Below, one piece after another: positions 34,257-46,204 of a DNA stretch of 64,000 nucleotides. A program made the position numbers and the translations under genes. Positions within the stretch are counted from its first letter, which is position 1, and every line of letters starts with the position of its first letter. The notes beneath the pieces are model-generated. The model was given only the letters and a program-made list of their open reading frames with translations, did not search any database and was not told where the DNA came from. The stretch is from Pelobates cultripes. Lineage: Eukaryota; Chordata; Amphibia; Anura; Pelobatidae. The stretch is taken from assembly GCA_933207985.1 (NCBI GenBank), contig OW240913.1, positions 278,805,232 through 278,869,231 of the forward strand. The letters are read 5' to 3'.

Positions 34257-34505
34257 GTGCCCATTGACTTGGAGCAAGCAAGTATGGCATACTCTGACTC
34301 ATGCGAAGATTTTCTGGCCAAGGTGAGGCAGCGAGTTGCCTGGTATGGCCCTGATGTGTCCATGGATACCTTCCAGGCGATCTGGAACCAGGTAACCATT
34401 GAAAGAGAAGCAAAGAGTGACCAAGAATTCCTACTGGCTAAAGCGAAGAAAAGAAGCCTCCAACGAAAGGAGGTTAGTCTCTCTCACCAGAGGCAGCCTC
34501 CATAG
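34257..34505 (+). CDS. Small gag-like frame of the non-autonomous element
   Basis: An open frame of 82 codons starting near the left LTR. It includes SMAYSDSCEDFLAKVRQRVA and TIEREAKSDQEFLLAKAKK, an acidic then basic, helix-prone composition. It may be the remaining N-terminus of a Gag. I do not recognise a conserved domain, and the start codon choice is uncertain. Confidence 0.4.
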   Translation: MPIDLEQASMAYSDSCEDFLAKVRQRVAWYGPDVSMDTFQAIWNQVTIEREAKSDQEFLLAKAKKRSLQRKEVSLSHQRQPP

Positions 34506-34545
34506 GGGACCTCCATAGACTGGTCCTGTGAGGAACCCCAACAGG

Positions 34546-35500
34546 CAGGTGGAGATGGGACTGAAGTCTCTCCACCGGCCCCACAGGGATGCTGGCAGTT
34601 GGCCCAGATCCCCAACTGCACCTGCAGCTACCGGCAGAGGAGGCAGGTGGTCTTTATTCCCAAGTCCTGGGTGGAACCTCAAATGGCAGGTGGAGATTGG
34701 ACCGAGGTCTCTCTACCGGCCCTACAGGGATGCTGGGCAACCGGCCCAGATCTCCAGTGGCAGTGCACCGTGCAGAGGGAAGAGAGAACCGGTCTCCTTC
34801 CCCAGCAGCAACCCGAGGTGGTGGACCCCTAACAGGTAGGTGGAGATGGGACCAAGTTATCTCTACTGGCCCTACAGGGATATTGGGCAGCTGGCCCAGA
34901 TCACCAGCCGCAGCTGGAAGTACTGGGAGTAAGGACAGGCGGTCCTATTCCCCAGTGGCAGTACATCTCACAGGGAGAGGAGACAACCGGTCCCCCTCCC
35001 CAGCGGCAGTGTATCCTACAGGGAGTGGAGAAAATCAGTCTCCCTCCCCAGCAGCAGTGTGCCTCCCAGGGAGGAGAAGGCGTCGTCCTTCCTCCCCAGC
35101 AGCAGTATGTCTTATTGGGAGAGGAGACAGTCGGCCTCCCTTTCCAGCGGCTGAATGTGTTAGTGGGAGAAGAGACAACCGGTCTCCCTCCCCAACAGCA
35201 ACCAGAGGTAACCGAGGTAGGGGACCTCATGGACTGGTCCTTGGTGGACCCCCAAATGGCAGGTGGAGATGGGACTGAGGTCTCTCCACCGGCCCTACAG
35301 GGATGCTGGGCAGCCGGCCCAGATCCCCAACTGCAGTTGGAGCCCCAGGGAGAGGAGGCAACCGATCTCTCTCCCCAGCAGCAGTGTGAGCCTCAGAGAG
35401 AGGAGACAACTGGTCTCGCTCCCCAGCGGCAGCAGGAGTACCAGGAGGAGGAGGTAGGCAACCCCTCCCCTCAACAGCCAACCCCTAACCCGGTACTGGG
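34546..35500 (+). repeat. Modular internal repeats, Pro/Gln-rich
   Basis: A module of about 70 bases, beginning GGCAGGTGGAGATGGGAC and running through CTACAGGGATGCTGGGCA to GGCCCAGATC, occurs at about 34546, 34685, 34836 and 35258. Between copies, shorter units with GGAGAGGAGACAACCGGTCT and CCCTCCCCAGCAGCAGTGT repeat at least eight times. Open frames of 164-229 codons persist through parts of the array. Either a repetitive peptide or an RNA-level function is possible. Confidence 0.85.
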
Positions 35501-35716
35501 TTTAGTGGAGATGATGTAAGCTGCTGGCCTCTGCCCACTAGTTCCCCTCAGCAACCTGGGACATACAGGCCAGACCAGGAATCACCAGGTGCAGTAATGT
35601 TGTATTGTGGGTGGGCTACTCTGTTAACTGTTTGTTGTGGGTGGGCTACTTGACTAACTCAGGTACTGACCGACAGAAGGTCAGGTACCTGGTTAGTTTC
35701 CCCAATGGGAAAGATG

Positions 35717-36142
35717 TGTGACAAATTGCCCTTCGCCACTTGTGCCTGGAGAGGACTAATTACCAGCCTCTTGCCGTATGTCTATGGTCCCTGGGAGATT
35801 TTGCCAGTTAGAAACACCATTTGGACTTATTGGTGTTTTAAAAGACTGTTCTGGCCCTTTAAATGGTACTGGCACAGTTCTGCAACTGTCATATTTTCAA
35901 ACACTGACTGAACTTAACTGTCATTTTGTTTTCCTCTGAGGAGTTGTTGTTTTGCTTCATGAGTGCTGTTGCTTTTGTGTGCTCATTAAACAGACCTGCT
36001 TGACCCTTTCTTGAAGCCTAGGCTCTTGCTTGGGGGATGGGATAAGTCTGCAGTGCTGATGGTGTCGGTTGGAGTGCTCGGCAAGCACTAGGAGCATCGA
36101 TTGGCGGAGGTACTCGGTCGGAGTGCCAACTGGTCCGTCACA
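35717..36142 (+). repeat. 3' LTR of the non-autonomous element
   Basis: TGTGACAAAT to CCGTCACA, 426 bp, preceded by GGGAAAGA as a probable polypurine tract. Confidence 0.95.
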
Positions 36143-36318
36143 GTAGGGAGTAGGGAAAAAAGCACTATAGTATTTTGGAAATTAAAAAAGTTTGGAATGT
36201 TTTTATCATAAGGATTGACACATTTGCTTTGAATCTAGGAGCCAGCTAAAAAAGTCAGGAGCCATTTTTTAATTTTAACTAACAAAGCTTTATTTTCAGT
36301 GACAAAAATAACAGGTCT

Positions 36319-36560
36319 TAAATGGACACTATAGTCGCCCAAAGCACCACAGCTTAATATAGTGGTTCTGGTGTCTATAATCTATCCCTGAAAGCTGTTC
36401 AGTGTAAACACTGCCGCTTCAGAGAAAAGGCAGTGTTTACATTGCTGTCTAGTAACACCTCTAGTGGCAGTCACTCAAACTGCCTCTAAAGGTGCTTACT
36501 AATCCAGTGCTGCACAGTGTGTAGCACCTAAGTTTAGCATGCACTGAACGTTCCTCATAG
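36319..36560. mobile_element. CACTATAG-family MITE fragment
   Basis: TTAAATGGACACTATAGTCGCC at the left, then the shared GTAAACACTGCC and CTCTAGTGGCAGTC blocks. The right terminus is not found. Confidence 0.65.
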
Positions 36561-37689
36561 AGATGAATTGATTTAACATTGCTGAACAGGCTGACAAATA
36601 GCCAAACGCCAGTACGAAATTCTTAGCCATCATGGCAACTTGGCACCTGGGATTTGTTGAGACCTGTTTTGTTAGAATTAATCTTGCAGCTTGTGAAAGC
36701 AGGGCTTGCCAAATCTTAAAGGAATACTACAAGCTGTAAGTAACCACATTTTCTAATATATTATAGAACATATGCCAGTAAAACATTTGTAATCTCTTTC
36801 TGTTAACTGAAGTCTGAACTTATTCCACAAATACCTACTATGTAATTGCATGCATCATATAAGATAAATATTAATGGCCAAGCTGATAGTGGTAGCACCA
36901 TGCCTGCTATCCGCTTACTAACAGATCTGTTTAGAGATCTTTCAATGTAGCTGTGACTAAACACAGATATTTGGCAGAATTCAGCCAATTTAAAGGCTTA
37001 GTCCAACCACCATGAAATCTTTAGTGATCTGAAGAGGCCGTGATGGTAGGAGTGTATATATGCAGGGGAAGGGAACTCTCTCTCTGTTCTAAAACTGAGA
37101 GAAATCCTCCCTCACTCATCCTTGCTATTCCCCCTTTCCCTCTCATTGCTGGTCTCCACTCTGATCCAGCAAAGTGGTCCAATCACAGGCTTCTCTATTT
37201 CTCTACGAGCTATTGAGTTAAAAAAATTCACATGTGACAGATCCAATTAAAGTTCTATAGCATTCCTGTTTATAGAGCTCCAACATCTCTAGTGATGTAC
37301 AGTGTAAGGACTAGCTCATATGCACGTGACATTTAACATACGGTGACAACTTAATAAAAGAACTAATAATAAAATCACATCAGACAACATACAGCAACTA
37401 ATAATAACATAATGACATTTATAAAGAGACGGGGAAGACAATATTAAACACAAAATAACTCTCCTGCCTGCAGAATTAGCAAATGCAAATCTTCCTGAAT
37501 ATGCAAATGACAAGCCTTGCTATTCAGGCAGTGCATATAGCTGTTGCTACCAGAGGGTGCTATAAGCCAAAATACACCTAGCTAGTAACAAGCATCAGCA
37601 GGAGAGAAAAGCACACAAAACAATTTTATAATAAACAAACATATTATACACACCCTGCACCTATAATGGGCAAAAGGTGACTTAGACAT
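36561..37689. other. No gene seen; possible old MITE
   Basis: TTAAAGGCTTAGTCCAACC at 36990 and a TTAA at 37247-37250 bracket a MITE-like block, but the two ends do not match convincingly. Confidence 0.4.
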
Positions 37690-38050
37690 TGGGGTAGTCC
37701 AGGGTCCTACATAAAGTGTCCATATGAAACTCCAGGTGATTATGACTACCTTCACAGTTATGTTGCGTTTGAGACCATATGGCAGCCCCGGAATGTAAAC
37801 TAGCCCCATAATGGCTTATGTTTGCAAAATTAGACAACCCGGGATATTCAAAATGGTATGGACATTCTTTTTCAGTAGCCACTTTGTCTAAGTGGCCAGT
37901 TAGTGTTCTTTTTTTTTCCCACACACAAAAACTGCATTTTCACTGATGATATCGTCATCATGATACCTGTTACCGTTTTAAAGTACTCATATTTGTGTTC
38001 AGTGAAGTATCACAAGTTCAACAGTACCCTTCCTGTTGCCCTGCTTTTTT
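37690..38050. repeat. Decayed copy of the palindromic TTAA module
   Basis: CAGCCCCGGAATG, TTAGACAACCC, AGTAGCCACTTTGTC and CATATTTGTGTTCAGTGAAGT follow the order of the palindromic modules at 16600-17290, with much more divergence. Confidence 0.65.
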
Positions 38051-38098
38051 TTTTTTAAAGCCCACGTTTTGCAGGGCAGCATAGTACGCCTGTCGTCA

Positions 38099-38396
38099 TT
38101 AAAGGAACACACCAATGCTACAAATAAATATACACTGACAAAATAAAACGTACATGACGCAGAAGCCTCTGTATAAAAGCATTGATTCAATGAAGAGCAT
38201 TGGTCCCAAGGAGAGAATTGAATTGGACATTGGCTGAGGAAGCTATGCCTCCTCTTTGATGCCACAGGAGTCAAAGAGGTAAGTATATTTTATATGCAAA
38301 CATGAGGTGAGAGTACCTTTTTTTTCAAATAGGGACAGGAACACTAATGCGTTAGGAATACAGGTTTGTATTCCAAATGCTTTAGTGTTCCTTTAA
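38099..38396. mobile_element. TTAA-flanked MITE (298 bp)
   Basis: TTAAAGGAACAC at the left and GTGTTCCTTTAA at the right are exact inverted repeats with TTAA at each end. AGGAATACAGGTTTGTATTCC forms a subterminal hairpin. Confidence 0.8.
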
Positions 38397-38399
38397 ACT

Positions 38400-39310
38400 T
38401 TTCTAAACTATTTATGATACTTATTTCATTCAGATGAAAATTGTAATGAATATGCAATATATTTGCAACAGAAATAAAACCCTAGTTTTTTTTTTTTGCA
38501 TGTTTTAAAATAAAAATGTTTTTACTGCCCACAATTGATGTTCCCTTGTAATCATATGGATTATTTAACACAGGAAAAAATAATCCCACCATCTTCCTGT
38601 CAATGAAATGATCACTACCTATAATTTACTGAAAAACACATTTTCTCTTACTAATGTTAATCATTAAACACATTTCTTATAAATCACAATAAATCACTTT
38701 TCCAGGACAGCTAAATAAATCATGATTTGTTTTTGTTTTTTTTCATTTATGTACCAACAATTAAAAAACATAGTATGATGTTCTCTCCTACCAATGTCCC
38801 CTTATCTTGTATTCCGTATACTAAAGCGCAATATACATTTATTGAAGCGTAGGATAGGTTTATACTCCTGATAGTAAGATTGAAAGACGGTGGTTCTAAA
38901 TCTCCCAAATGTACACAGCTCATTTTCAGTGCTTGATGGATTTTACTTCCCCAGCATTACTGTCCATTTAATCGAGGGATCTTAATTGAATATATTGCTG
39001 AGATTGTTAATGGGGGGGGGGGGGGGAGGACTTACTATACAGAAAAGTTAATACAGTGTTTTCTCCTCTGCAGCATGACTGCCCAGTGTATTGGAAACAA
39101 GTTTTATATTTATAAAATAACTACCTAATGGAACACTCTAAAAGATATATTTATTTGTATTGAGACGTGTTACTTGTTTATTTTAGACTACCCCCGTTGT
39201 TTTAAAACATCATAAAGAAAACAACTTACACCTAGCTTTTATTCCTCATTGATGCCCCATCATCTAGTGAAGTCATCAAGACTGATGACTTTTGTTGTCA
39301 AATGTTTCTC
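38400..39310. other. Intronic DNA; 15-G run
   Basis: Mostly AT-rich, without a gene. An uninterrupted run of about 15 G lies at 39012-39026. Confidence 0.5.
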
Positions 39311-39314
39311 ACAG

Positions 39315-39369
39315 AGACGCACTGAGGACACATTGCAAGTGCGAGATTGGACATGCCCAGAGGTTATAG
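39315..39369 (+). other. Weak candidate exon (55 bp)
   Basis: Bounded by TTTCTCACAG and GTAAGTG, both good splice consensus sequences. One frame is open and reads RRTEDTLQVRDWTCPEVI, starting in phase 0 and ending in phase 1. It cannot splice directly to the phase-0 exon at 57810. Chance pairing of splice motifs is quite possible. Confidence 0.25.
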
Positions 39370-39759
39370 GTAAGTGTCAAACATCAGATCTGAACACTTA
39401 CTGTTGGTGCCTTCCTGTCACCATAACTATTGCAGCATGCTTTTTATGCTTTTTATGCTTTATATTTAAATCTTCCATGGTAGAGATTTATTTTCAGTTG
39501 CATGTGCAAATGGAAAAAAAATCCACTGTAATTTTATTTTTCATTGTGTCCCCATACATATTACATATTGTTTTTTGAAACAACACGTAATGCTTTATTC
39601 TGATACTCTGAAACACAACACGAAAAGAACACTCCTAACACCCTAACCATTATATATCCTTTTCATAGTTATGGTGCTAGGTGTGCCCTTGACAACCCCT
39701 CCTTTTCCCCATTGTAAGCAGTAAATCCATTTTAGAATGATTTGCCTTGTTACCTGAGA

Positions 39760-40214
39760 TCTGCTGTGCGCTGCTCTCCACTACCCCGCCACAGTGCCGG
39801 TAGCTCTATTGGTTCTGCTTTGCTAAGCACTTTTAGAGGAATTGCAATGTTGACATTGCATGGTTTAAGACTGCCTCTAGTGGCTGTCTCCAAGAGGTGC
39901 TTTCTGCAGTCTCACGGAGTTAACACACTGTGTCATGTCCAGTGTGTTGCAAATCCCAAATGGAAACCATTGATTAAATGCTTTCCTATGCGGAAGGTCT
40001 AATGCTCAGGACTTGCCGTTTTCCCCCATCACACTGATGTCGCGGACAAAGAATATGGATCCAGTGTCGAGGGACCTGGGGAACAGAATCATAGGGTCAG
40101 TGGTAGGGAAATGGATTTTCAATGCTTTCTTTGCCATGGGGGAGGGTGGTGCAGAGGCACTCTCTAGTGTTAGGAATAAAGTTTTGTATTCCTAACACTA
40201 TAGTGTTCCTTAAA
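39760..40214. mobile_element. CACTATAG-family MITE, left end unclear
   Basis: Ends in ATTCCTAACACTATAGTGTTCC, with the upstream hairpin partner TAGGAATAAAG. Internal GACTGCCTCTAGTGGCTGTC is shared with the copy at 24253. Confidence 0.6.
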
Positions 40215-40373
40215 ATACTAATTTGAAATAAACTGATAACAAAAATGCTAAATGGACACTGAATGTACTAAAACCATTTAATCTCTGAACTGGTTTATAG
40301 TACCTTTAGTATAGCACTCTGGAGCTGTAGCTCCATTCATTGTTCAAGCCATTTTTAAGCAGTTTAAAGGAAC

Positions 40374-41203
40374 ACTATATGTTCAGGAACACAAACATGT
40401 ATTCCTGACTCTATTTTGTTAAAACCACCATCGTGCCCCCCTTGGCCCCTCAGTATAGTAAAATATTACATTTCTTCCAGTCTGCTGCTGCTGGCTCCGC
40501 CCCTCTGCCTGCCTGGCTGGCCTCATCAGAAGTGGTGATCTGGGTTAATCACAATGCTTTAATATAGGAAAGGATCAGCATCTCCTCCTTTAATCAATGC
40601 ATCTCTATGAGGAAGGTTCAGTGCCTCCATGCAGAGGGTGGAGACACTGAATGGCTACCCCAGGAAGCACCTGTAGTAGCCATCTGAGGAGTGGCCACTG
40701 AATGTATCTCTAGGCTGGAATGTAAACACTACAAACCAAAGAAAAGAGTTACCTGCACACTACTCTAAATCGCTATGCATATTTAGACAAATAGAGTTTT
40801 TTTTGTTTCACTTTAATGGTAAAAGACCACCTGCCACGTCAAATCGCAGAGATTTTTTTGCCTAAAGCTGAAGTAAGCAAGATGAACTTGACATAGCAGG
40901 TGGGCTTACACCTAATGGCAATTGAAGTAAAACAAAAAAACTAAATTTTTCTAAATATGCGTTTGGATTTGGGGTAGTGTGCAGGTAACTCTTTTCTTGT
41001 ATTTTTGTTGTATGTATTGGGGCTGACGTGTGCTATGGTCACTGCTGCCGCCCATGAGTAGTGGGAGTCTGAGCACAGGACTTATTTCTGTGTATTTTGA
41101 ATGTAAACACAGCCTTTTTCTTTCAAAAACACAGTGCGGAAGGGACTCACCAGAACAAACACAATATGCTGCAGTTGTTTTGGTGAGTATAGTGCCCCTT
41201 TAA
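40374..41203. mobile_element. CACTATAG-family MITE with foldback insertion
   Basis: TTAAAGGAACACTATATG at the left and AGTGCCCCTTTAA at the right. Family blocks run to about 40732 (GTAAACACTA) and resume at about 41096 (GTAAACACAGCCTTTTTC), so the intervening 360 bases are an insertion. Confidence 0.72.
40733..41095. repeat. Foldback element nested in the MITE
   Basis: GAAAAGAGTTACCTGCACAC at about 40741 is repeated inverted at about 41001. The arms of some 80 bases (40741-40822 and 40918-41001) also share ATATTTAGA and TTTTTTTGTTT. No coding sequence. Confidence 0.75.
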
Positions 41204-42600
41204 CACTGAATTCGGGTCCCTTGCTGTAAGTGTGGCTATAGCAGAGATTACACAGTGTCTTCTAGTCATAACAATTCATACCAGCAATGGTCACTGTGGT
41301 GGTAGGCTGAAAGCAGTTAATTGAGCCAATAATAGTTGACCACTGAGACTAATGCTTCCTCATTAGCCTGAGCACCACAGACGGGATAGGACTCTCATAT
41401 TGCATAACATTGGGACTCTCATCATTTTTTAACATTGAATGGAAGGATGATACCAGGGTACTTAAGACTCTGTAACCATTTCAGTGAGATATAGCAGTTG
41501 AAGTACTTAGTGTCTTTTTAATTTATTTGTGCTCATAAATCTAGGATGCCGATAAATCTAGGATGCCGATCAGGTTTTAAAGTTGCAGGAGTTGCAGGCC
41601 CAATAGTATAAGTAGGGAATAACTTTCAACGTTAACTTTGCAAAAGCAAGTGTGTTTGGGTTTGTAGAGATGTTTGTTAGGTTTGACACGAGACTCCCAT
41701 GTTTTCAGCGTCAGTGGTACTTTGTTTATTGCTATAAATATAGGGAACTGAAAAGGTTGTCCTTTTATTTTCAGATCTGTTTTAGAATTCCATGTTTACT
41801 ATTCAGTTTGTCACTACCTTTTGATCTTAGCCAGACTATACCATTGCTTCTGTACCAGACTCCTCCCGTCATTATTTCATGTTGATCTGCTGCTGCAACA
41901 ACTAAAGATCAGGTTCCCTTGTTAAAGTGTGATCCTCTTAAGCGCTTCTCTGCCTTTTCTGTACATGTGTTTGTATTCTACTTGCGCACATTTGTGTACT
42001 GTTATAAATGGGCTTGAAATAAATAAGATATTTTTTTCCCCTAGCTTATATTTTCAGCATTGTGGGTCTTGCTGAAGAGCATCTTGACATTACCTATTAC
42101 TAGACAAAAGACAAAAAATAATTCAGTTTGTAATATTCAATGGAGCTGAGGGGAATAATAATTTCTCTGGTCATTGTTAAAATCCATGAATAGCTCTCTT
42201 GTAGGGTGAAGAATATTTCAAACAGGCCACGGTGAATCCTGGATTAAGGTTTTATTTTTTTGTGCTTCAATTCTTGTGCTAAGCATGTCCAACACATTAG
42301 GCGATATCTGTCCACGTAGAAATTGTAGAATTGATAGTAAATGGGCTGCCGTAACCTTTACCTTGCTTGACATGATTGATAAAGGAAAATTAATTTTAAC
42401 TTTTTACTATTGCAGTAAAAACTCAGAGCACTTTAAACACTAAAGATCAAGTACCCTGTCTTCACTAGCAAAAAGCTTATTGATGATTCAGCCTGAAAAG
42501 TATCATATAGAATTAAATAGATATTACACTTTATTCTTATATATTCTGCAGTATTTTTAACAACCATTGGTCAATATTTTAGGCATAATAAAATGACTGT
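41204..42600. other. Intronic DNA, no gene seen
   Basis: Contains an 18-base direct duplication (TAAATCTAGGATGCCGAT twice) at about 41548-41583. Bases 42080-42260 look unique. No supportable frame. Confidence 0.45.
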
Positions 42601-42605
42601 TTTGT

Positions 42606-42760
42606 TTAACACCTTAAGGACTTTAAGATGTGTCATTACTTCAACTATAATGGGCTTTATGGCCTTTAGGCGTAATGATGTGTCCTGCAGATTTGGTGTG
42701 AGCATGGTTAAATCCCTGCTCACACCAGGAAACCCAGGTATCAATAGATACTTAGTGCAT
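42606..42760. repeat. Possible relative of the TTAA hairpin family
   Basis: TTAACACCTTAAGGAC resembles the ends at 15624 and 18626, and a weak hairpin around TCATTAC/GTAATGA follows. GTTAAATCCCTGCTCACACCA near 42708 recurs near 44707, so both belong to a dispersed repeat. Confidence 0.45.
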
Positions 42761-43032
42761 CCCTCTGCCAACTACGGTCATTTAGTGTATCTAGTGATTT
42801 GGAAACCTCTAGATCTGAACAGACTTTGGAGAGTCTCCCTCTATGCTCCAATGGCATTTTGCTCAGTGGTGGTGGGCTTATTTGATTGCCCACGACCTAG
42901 CGCAATACATTGGGTATACTATATTTAATTAAAAAGATATGAAGCTGTCATACTTAAAATACCCAGTAGATGGCAGGAAGACACCACTCTTTTAATTTAG
43001 ATATCAATTCTGATATGAGCAGAGGGGAAACC

Positions 43033-43330
43033 TTTGGGATTAGATTAAGGATTAAGATTAGGTTTAGTATTAGGTTTATATTTAACATAGGTATAGAATT
43101 CAGTTTAGGATTGGGATTAGGTTTCCGATTACGGTTTGGATTAGGGCAAGCAAGGAAATTCATCTGCTGAAATCAGAAAATGGATTCCTTCTAAAACGGT
43201 TTGGTGGGTTATGCTTAAGGTTATAATTAGGGTAAAGTTTAGGATTAAGGTGAGGTTTATTTTTCGATTTTGGGGTTAGGATTTGTTTTAGAAGTAGGGT
43301 TTGGTTAAGGATTTAGATTCGGATTAAGAT
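43033..43330. repeat. Degenerate hexamer array, GGATTA/GGTTTA type
   Basis: Many imperfect six-base units such as AGGATT, AGGTTT and AGATTA run in the same direction for nearly 300 bases, with one roughly 60-base interruption near 43150-43200. It resembles a decayed telomere-like array. Confidence 0.7.
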
Positions 43331-43339
43331 TGTACCTTG

Positions 43340-44700
43340 CAAATGTATGCAAAAGAGGTGGTATTCTCTGGGGATGTTGGTGAGTATACAGTAGTTAAGA
43401 TCATTTCATTACAGTTGGACACGTGATTTAAAACAAGCAGAAAACATACAATGTGTATGTAAAAATAAAAAAAATATTTATACGACAAACTGTGAAAATA
43501 ATCGTGAAAAAAATGGCACCTTAGTAAAGCTCAAAATTATCATGTGAGATTCCCCATGGAGTCAACTTTTGCAAATGGTATGCATTTATGGAGTAATTTA
43601 AATAGGCGAGCTCATAAAATGCCCCAAAATTCACCATAAACCCAGCTTGAAACTTCAATTTATCACTTAAAAAACTGAAAACAAAACTGCAATGGACATG
43701 TTATAAAATCAGCTCTACATTTTCACAAAAAAACTTGACACGGGTATACAAAGGAGTCATTTTGTACTCAGGAGATGTAGTTGAGCATAATTTAGTGATT
43801 TATATCTGATTTGAAAAATGCCTGGTTAAAATGCAATATGTAAAATATTTATTTTTACCACAAAATGTGATATAACCTGGTGAAAAAAAACACATTAAGG
43901 CACACTATACATCACATGAGATACCCTAGAGTGTCTTCTACAAATGGTAGAAATGGTCTACAAATGGTAGGTATTTGTGTGGCAAAGGCCCCAACATGAG
44001 CCATAACCCCATCAAATCTGTCTCTCAAATTCTAACTGAAAAACAGAAATAGTCAGATCTCTTATTGTCATGGTGCATCGCTTTCACTCGCCATGTTGTC
44101 TTCAGTGTCCCGGGAGTGTGGGACGTGCCTGACTCCCTCCTCGGCAGCTGGATAATTTCTAAATTTTTCGCCGGTGCAAGTGCAGGGTACGTCGCACCTG
44201 CTTTTGCCCGCTAACCCTTGCAGCCTCTCCACCTGGGCTGCGGCATACAGGGGAAGGGAGGTAAACCTTTTCTGCCCGTTGGCCGGCACCCTTCGACCCA
44301 TACCTAGTATGGGAAAGCATTGGATTGACTGAAATCATAAATTCTGATCATGTCAGCAAGGGCATACAAGAACAAGTCACAGTCAGGGGAGATGTGGCTA
44401 GGGCTGCATAAACAGAAACAAAAGTGATTTAACTTCTAAATGGCTTTGCAAACAAAACATAATATGTAAGGGGACACTTGAAGAGAAATCCTTAAATTGT
44501 GGTGAAACAAAGTTATAGCTCAAATTCAAGATTTTATTTTGGTTCAGAAAGTGGACAATTATCTCCGTCATTAAGAAGGTCCTCCATAAAGTGGCTTAAT
44601 TGCCTCTAGGACAACATTAAACACTCTGTAAATTTTGGATAGAAAAAAAACAGGGGCTCCCCTATCAGTCAACACTGCAAGCAGTTCTTTAAATAGATAG
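43340..44700. other. No gene recognised
   Basis: Old repeat-like DNA. At 44068-44301 a 77-codon - strand frame sits in a GC-richer patch with CACCTGC and GCACC motifs. I do not recognise it; it may be the start of an old element's ORF. Confidence 0.35.
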
Positions 44701-45290
44701 CTAAATGTTAAATCCCTGCTCACACCACTAACCCCAGGTATTATATGGGTCTCATTTTAGTCAGCTGGGGCCGTTATTAGTGTCTAATGGCAGTCAGTTC
44801 ATAGAACCATGCCTAAACAGTTACGCTCAGCTGCAGGTTTTTCTAGCCTGGAGACTACCTTAATACAGGACCAGACAAATCCCAGACTCCAGCTTGCTAA
44901 GGCGACCAGTAAATTTGTCCTTGTGCCTGGGGTTTCTGAGCCCATTCAGCCTCCGAGGTGGCAGACTGCCTGACAGTAGAGGCTGGCAGTTGGCTCACGG
45001 AGGGCTGAGGCAGGTAGGTGGTCAGCCAACTCATGGAGAGCTGAGGGTAGCAGGCAGCTGACAGAGTGCGGCGACGATTGAGAGAGCTGTAATTTCCCTG
45101 CTGTGCGCCCTCCAGTGATGCTGGGTGCCGGGTTATCACTTCAATCCGGACCCACATCACTAAACATCGCTCTAGGGAGCAGAGCAGGAAGATGATCAAA
45201 GCAACACCATTGTATTCCAGGGATAACTGGTCCACTCCTGCTCTCCCAAAGGTAGGGAGGCTGGGTGGATTTAAATAAAAAATAAAGTAT

Positions 45291-45392
45291 TTGTGTGTGA
45301 GTGTAGCAGGATCAATGTGTGTGTGTGTCAAATTAGTGAGTGAGTGAGTGTGTGTATGTCAGTGAGTGTCTGTCAGTGAGTGTGTGTGTTTA
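45291..45392. repeat. (TG)n/(GAGT)n simple repeat
   Basis: Alternating GTGTGT and GAGTGAGT runs. Confidence 0.92.
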
Positions 45393-45439
45393 GGTGACTT
45401 GCCCCGCTCCAATCACATGTGTAAGGTCTTTTTACTTTT

Positions 45440-45843
45440 TTTCCCCCCACACTATGCTGGTGATGCCGCGGCTGGCCCCACCTTCATGGCTGAGATCATC
45501 AGGCTTTACGATCTCAGCAAATCCAATACTTCCCTATAGGAAAGCATTGGTTGACTATTGCGTAGGTGCAGCAAAAATCCATGCTGTGTCAATCAACTTC
45601 TCCTCATAGAGATGCATTGAACTAATGCCTCCATATGGGTAGCATTAACGTAGGTGCTGCACACTGACCCAGGAAGCACTTCTAGAGGCCTTCCGAGTGA
45701 CTGTCACTAGAGGTGTTACCAGGCAGCAATGTAAACACTGCCTCTTGTCTAAAGTGTTTACTTTGAAAAGTGTTCAAGGACAGTCTATAGATTTCTGAAC
45801 AACTAAATTAAGCAGCTCTGTTGATTATAATGCCCCTTTAAAA
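45440..45843. mobile_element. CACTATAG-family MITE, one end
   Basis: The shared blocks CCTATAGGAAAGCATTGG, CTCATAGAGATGCATTGA and GTAAACACTGCC lead to a right end ATAATGCCCCTTTAA. The left end is not defined. Confidence 0.6.
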
Positions 45844-45964
45844 AAATTATTTTTGACGTTGGGAAAAAAAAATCAGTCTCTAAACTTTTTTTGAATGGCT
45901 CTTAGATTCTAAGCAAATGTGTCAAACCCTGCCTTAATAGACCCAGCCTGCCCCAGCCAATTGT

Positions 45965-46204
45965 GACTTATTGCAACCGTGACAGTACCTGGGCAGGACC
46001 AGACTTTAGGGGAAATTTGGCATGGAAGGAACGGATCTTGCGGCCTGCATGTATGTCTGAAGCAGAAACCCAAGAACGATCACCAGGCCCATAACCCTTC
46101 CAATCAACCAAATACTGCAGAGACTCTCAAGGAAAATCTGGAGTTGAGTATAGAGGAGACTTCGTGCTCATCCTGTCCAGAAACAACCAAAGGAGAGGGA
46201 GTAT
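45965..46204 (+). pseudogene. Internal remnant of an unidentified LTR element
   Basis: A 76-codon frame at 45979-46209 ends just before a purine-rich run (AAAGGAGAGGGA, 46189-46200) directly upstream of the LTR-like block at 46205. That is where a retroelement's last gene would stop. The protein shows no domain I can name. Confidence 0.35.

Larger units (their letters stand above)
33712..36142 (+). mobile_element. Non-autonomous LTR retrotransposon with 5-bp target duplication
   Basis: Two 426-bp LTRs flank a 1.58-kb internal region, and an exact GTAGG lies at 33707-33711 and 36143-36147. A tRNA-Leu primer site follows the left LTR and a short purine run precedes the right LTR. There is no protease, RT or integrase, only one small gag-like frame and a modular repeat array. 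The LTRs differ at about 15 of 426 sites (3.5%), so this copy is clearly older than the retrovirus at 1-9996. It must use proteins of another element, presumably Gypsy-like given the TGTGAC...TCACA ends and the 5-bp duplication. Confidence 0.93.
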
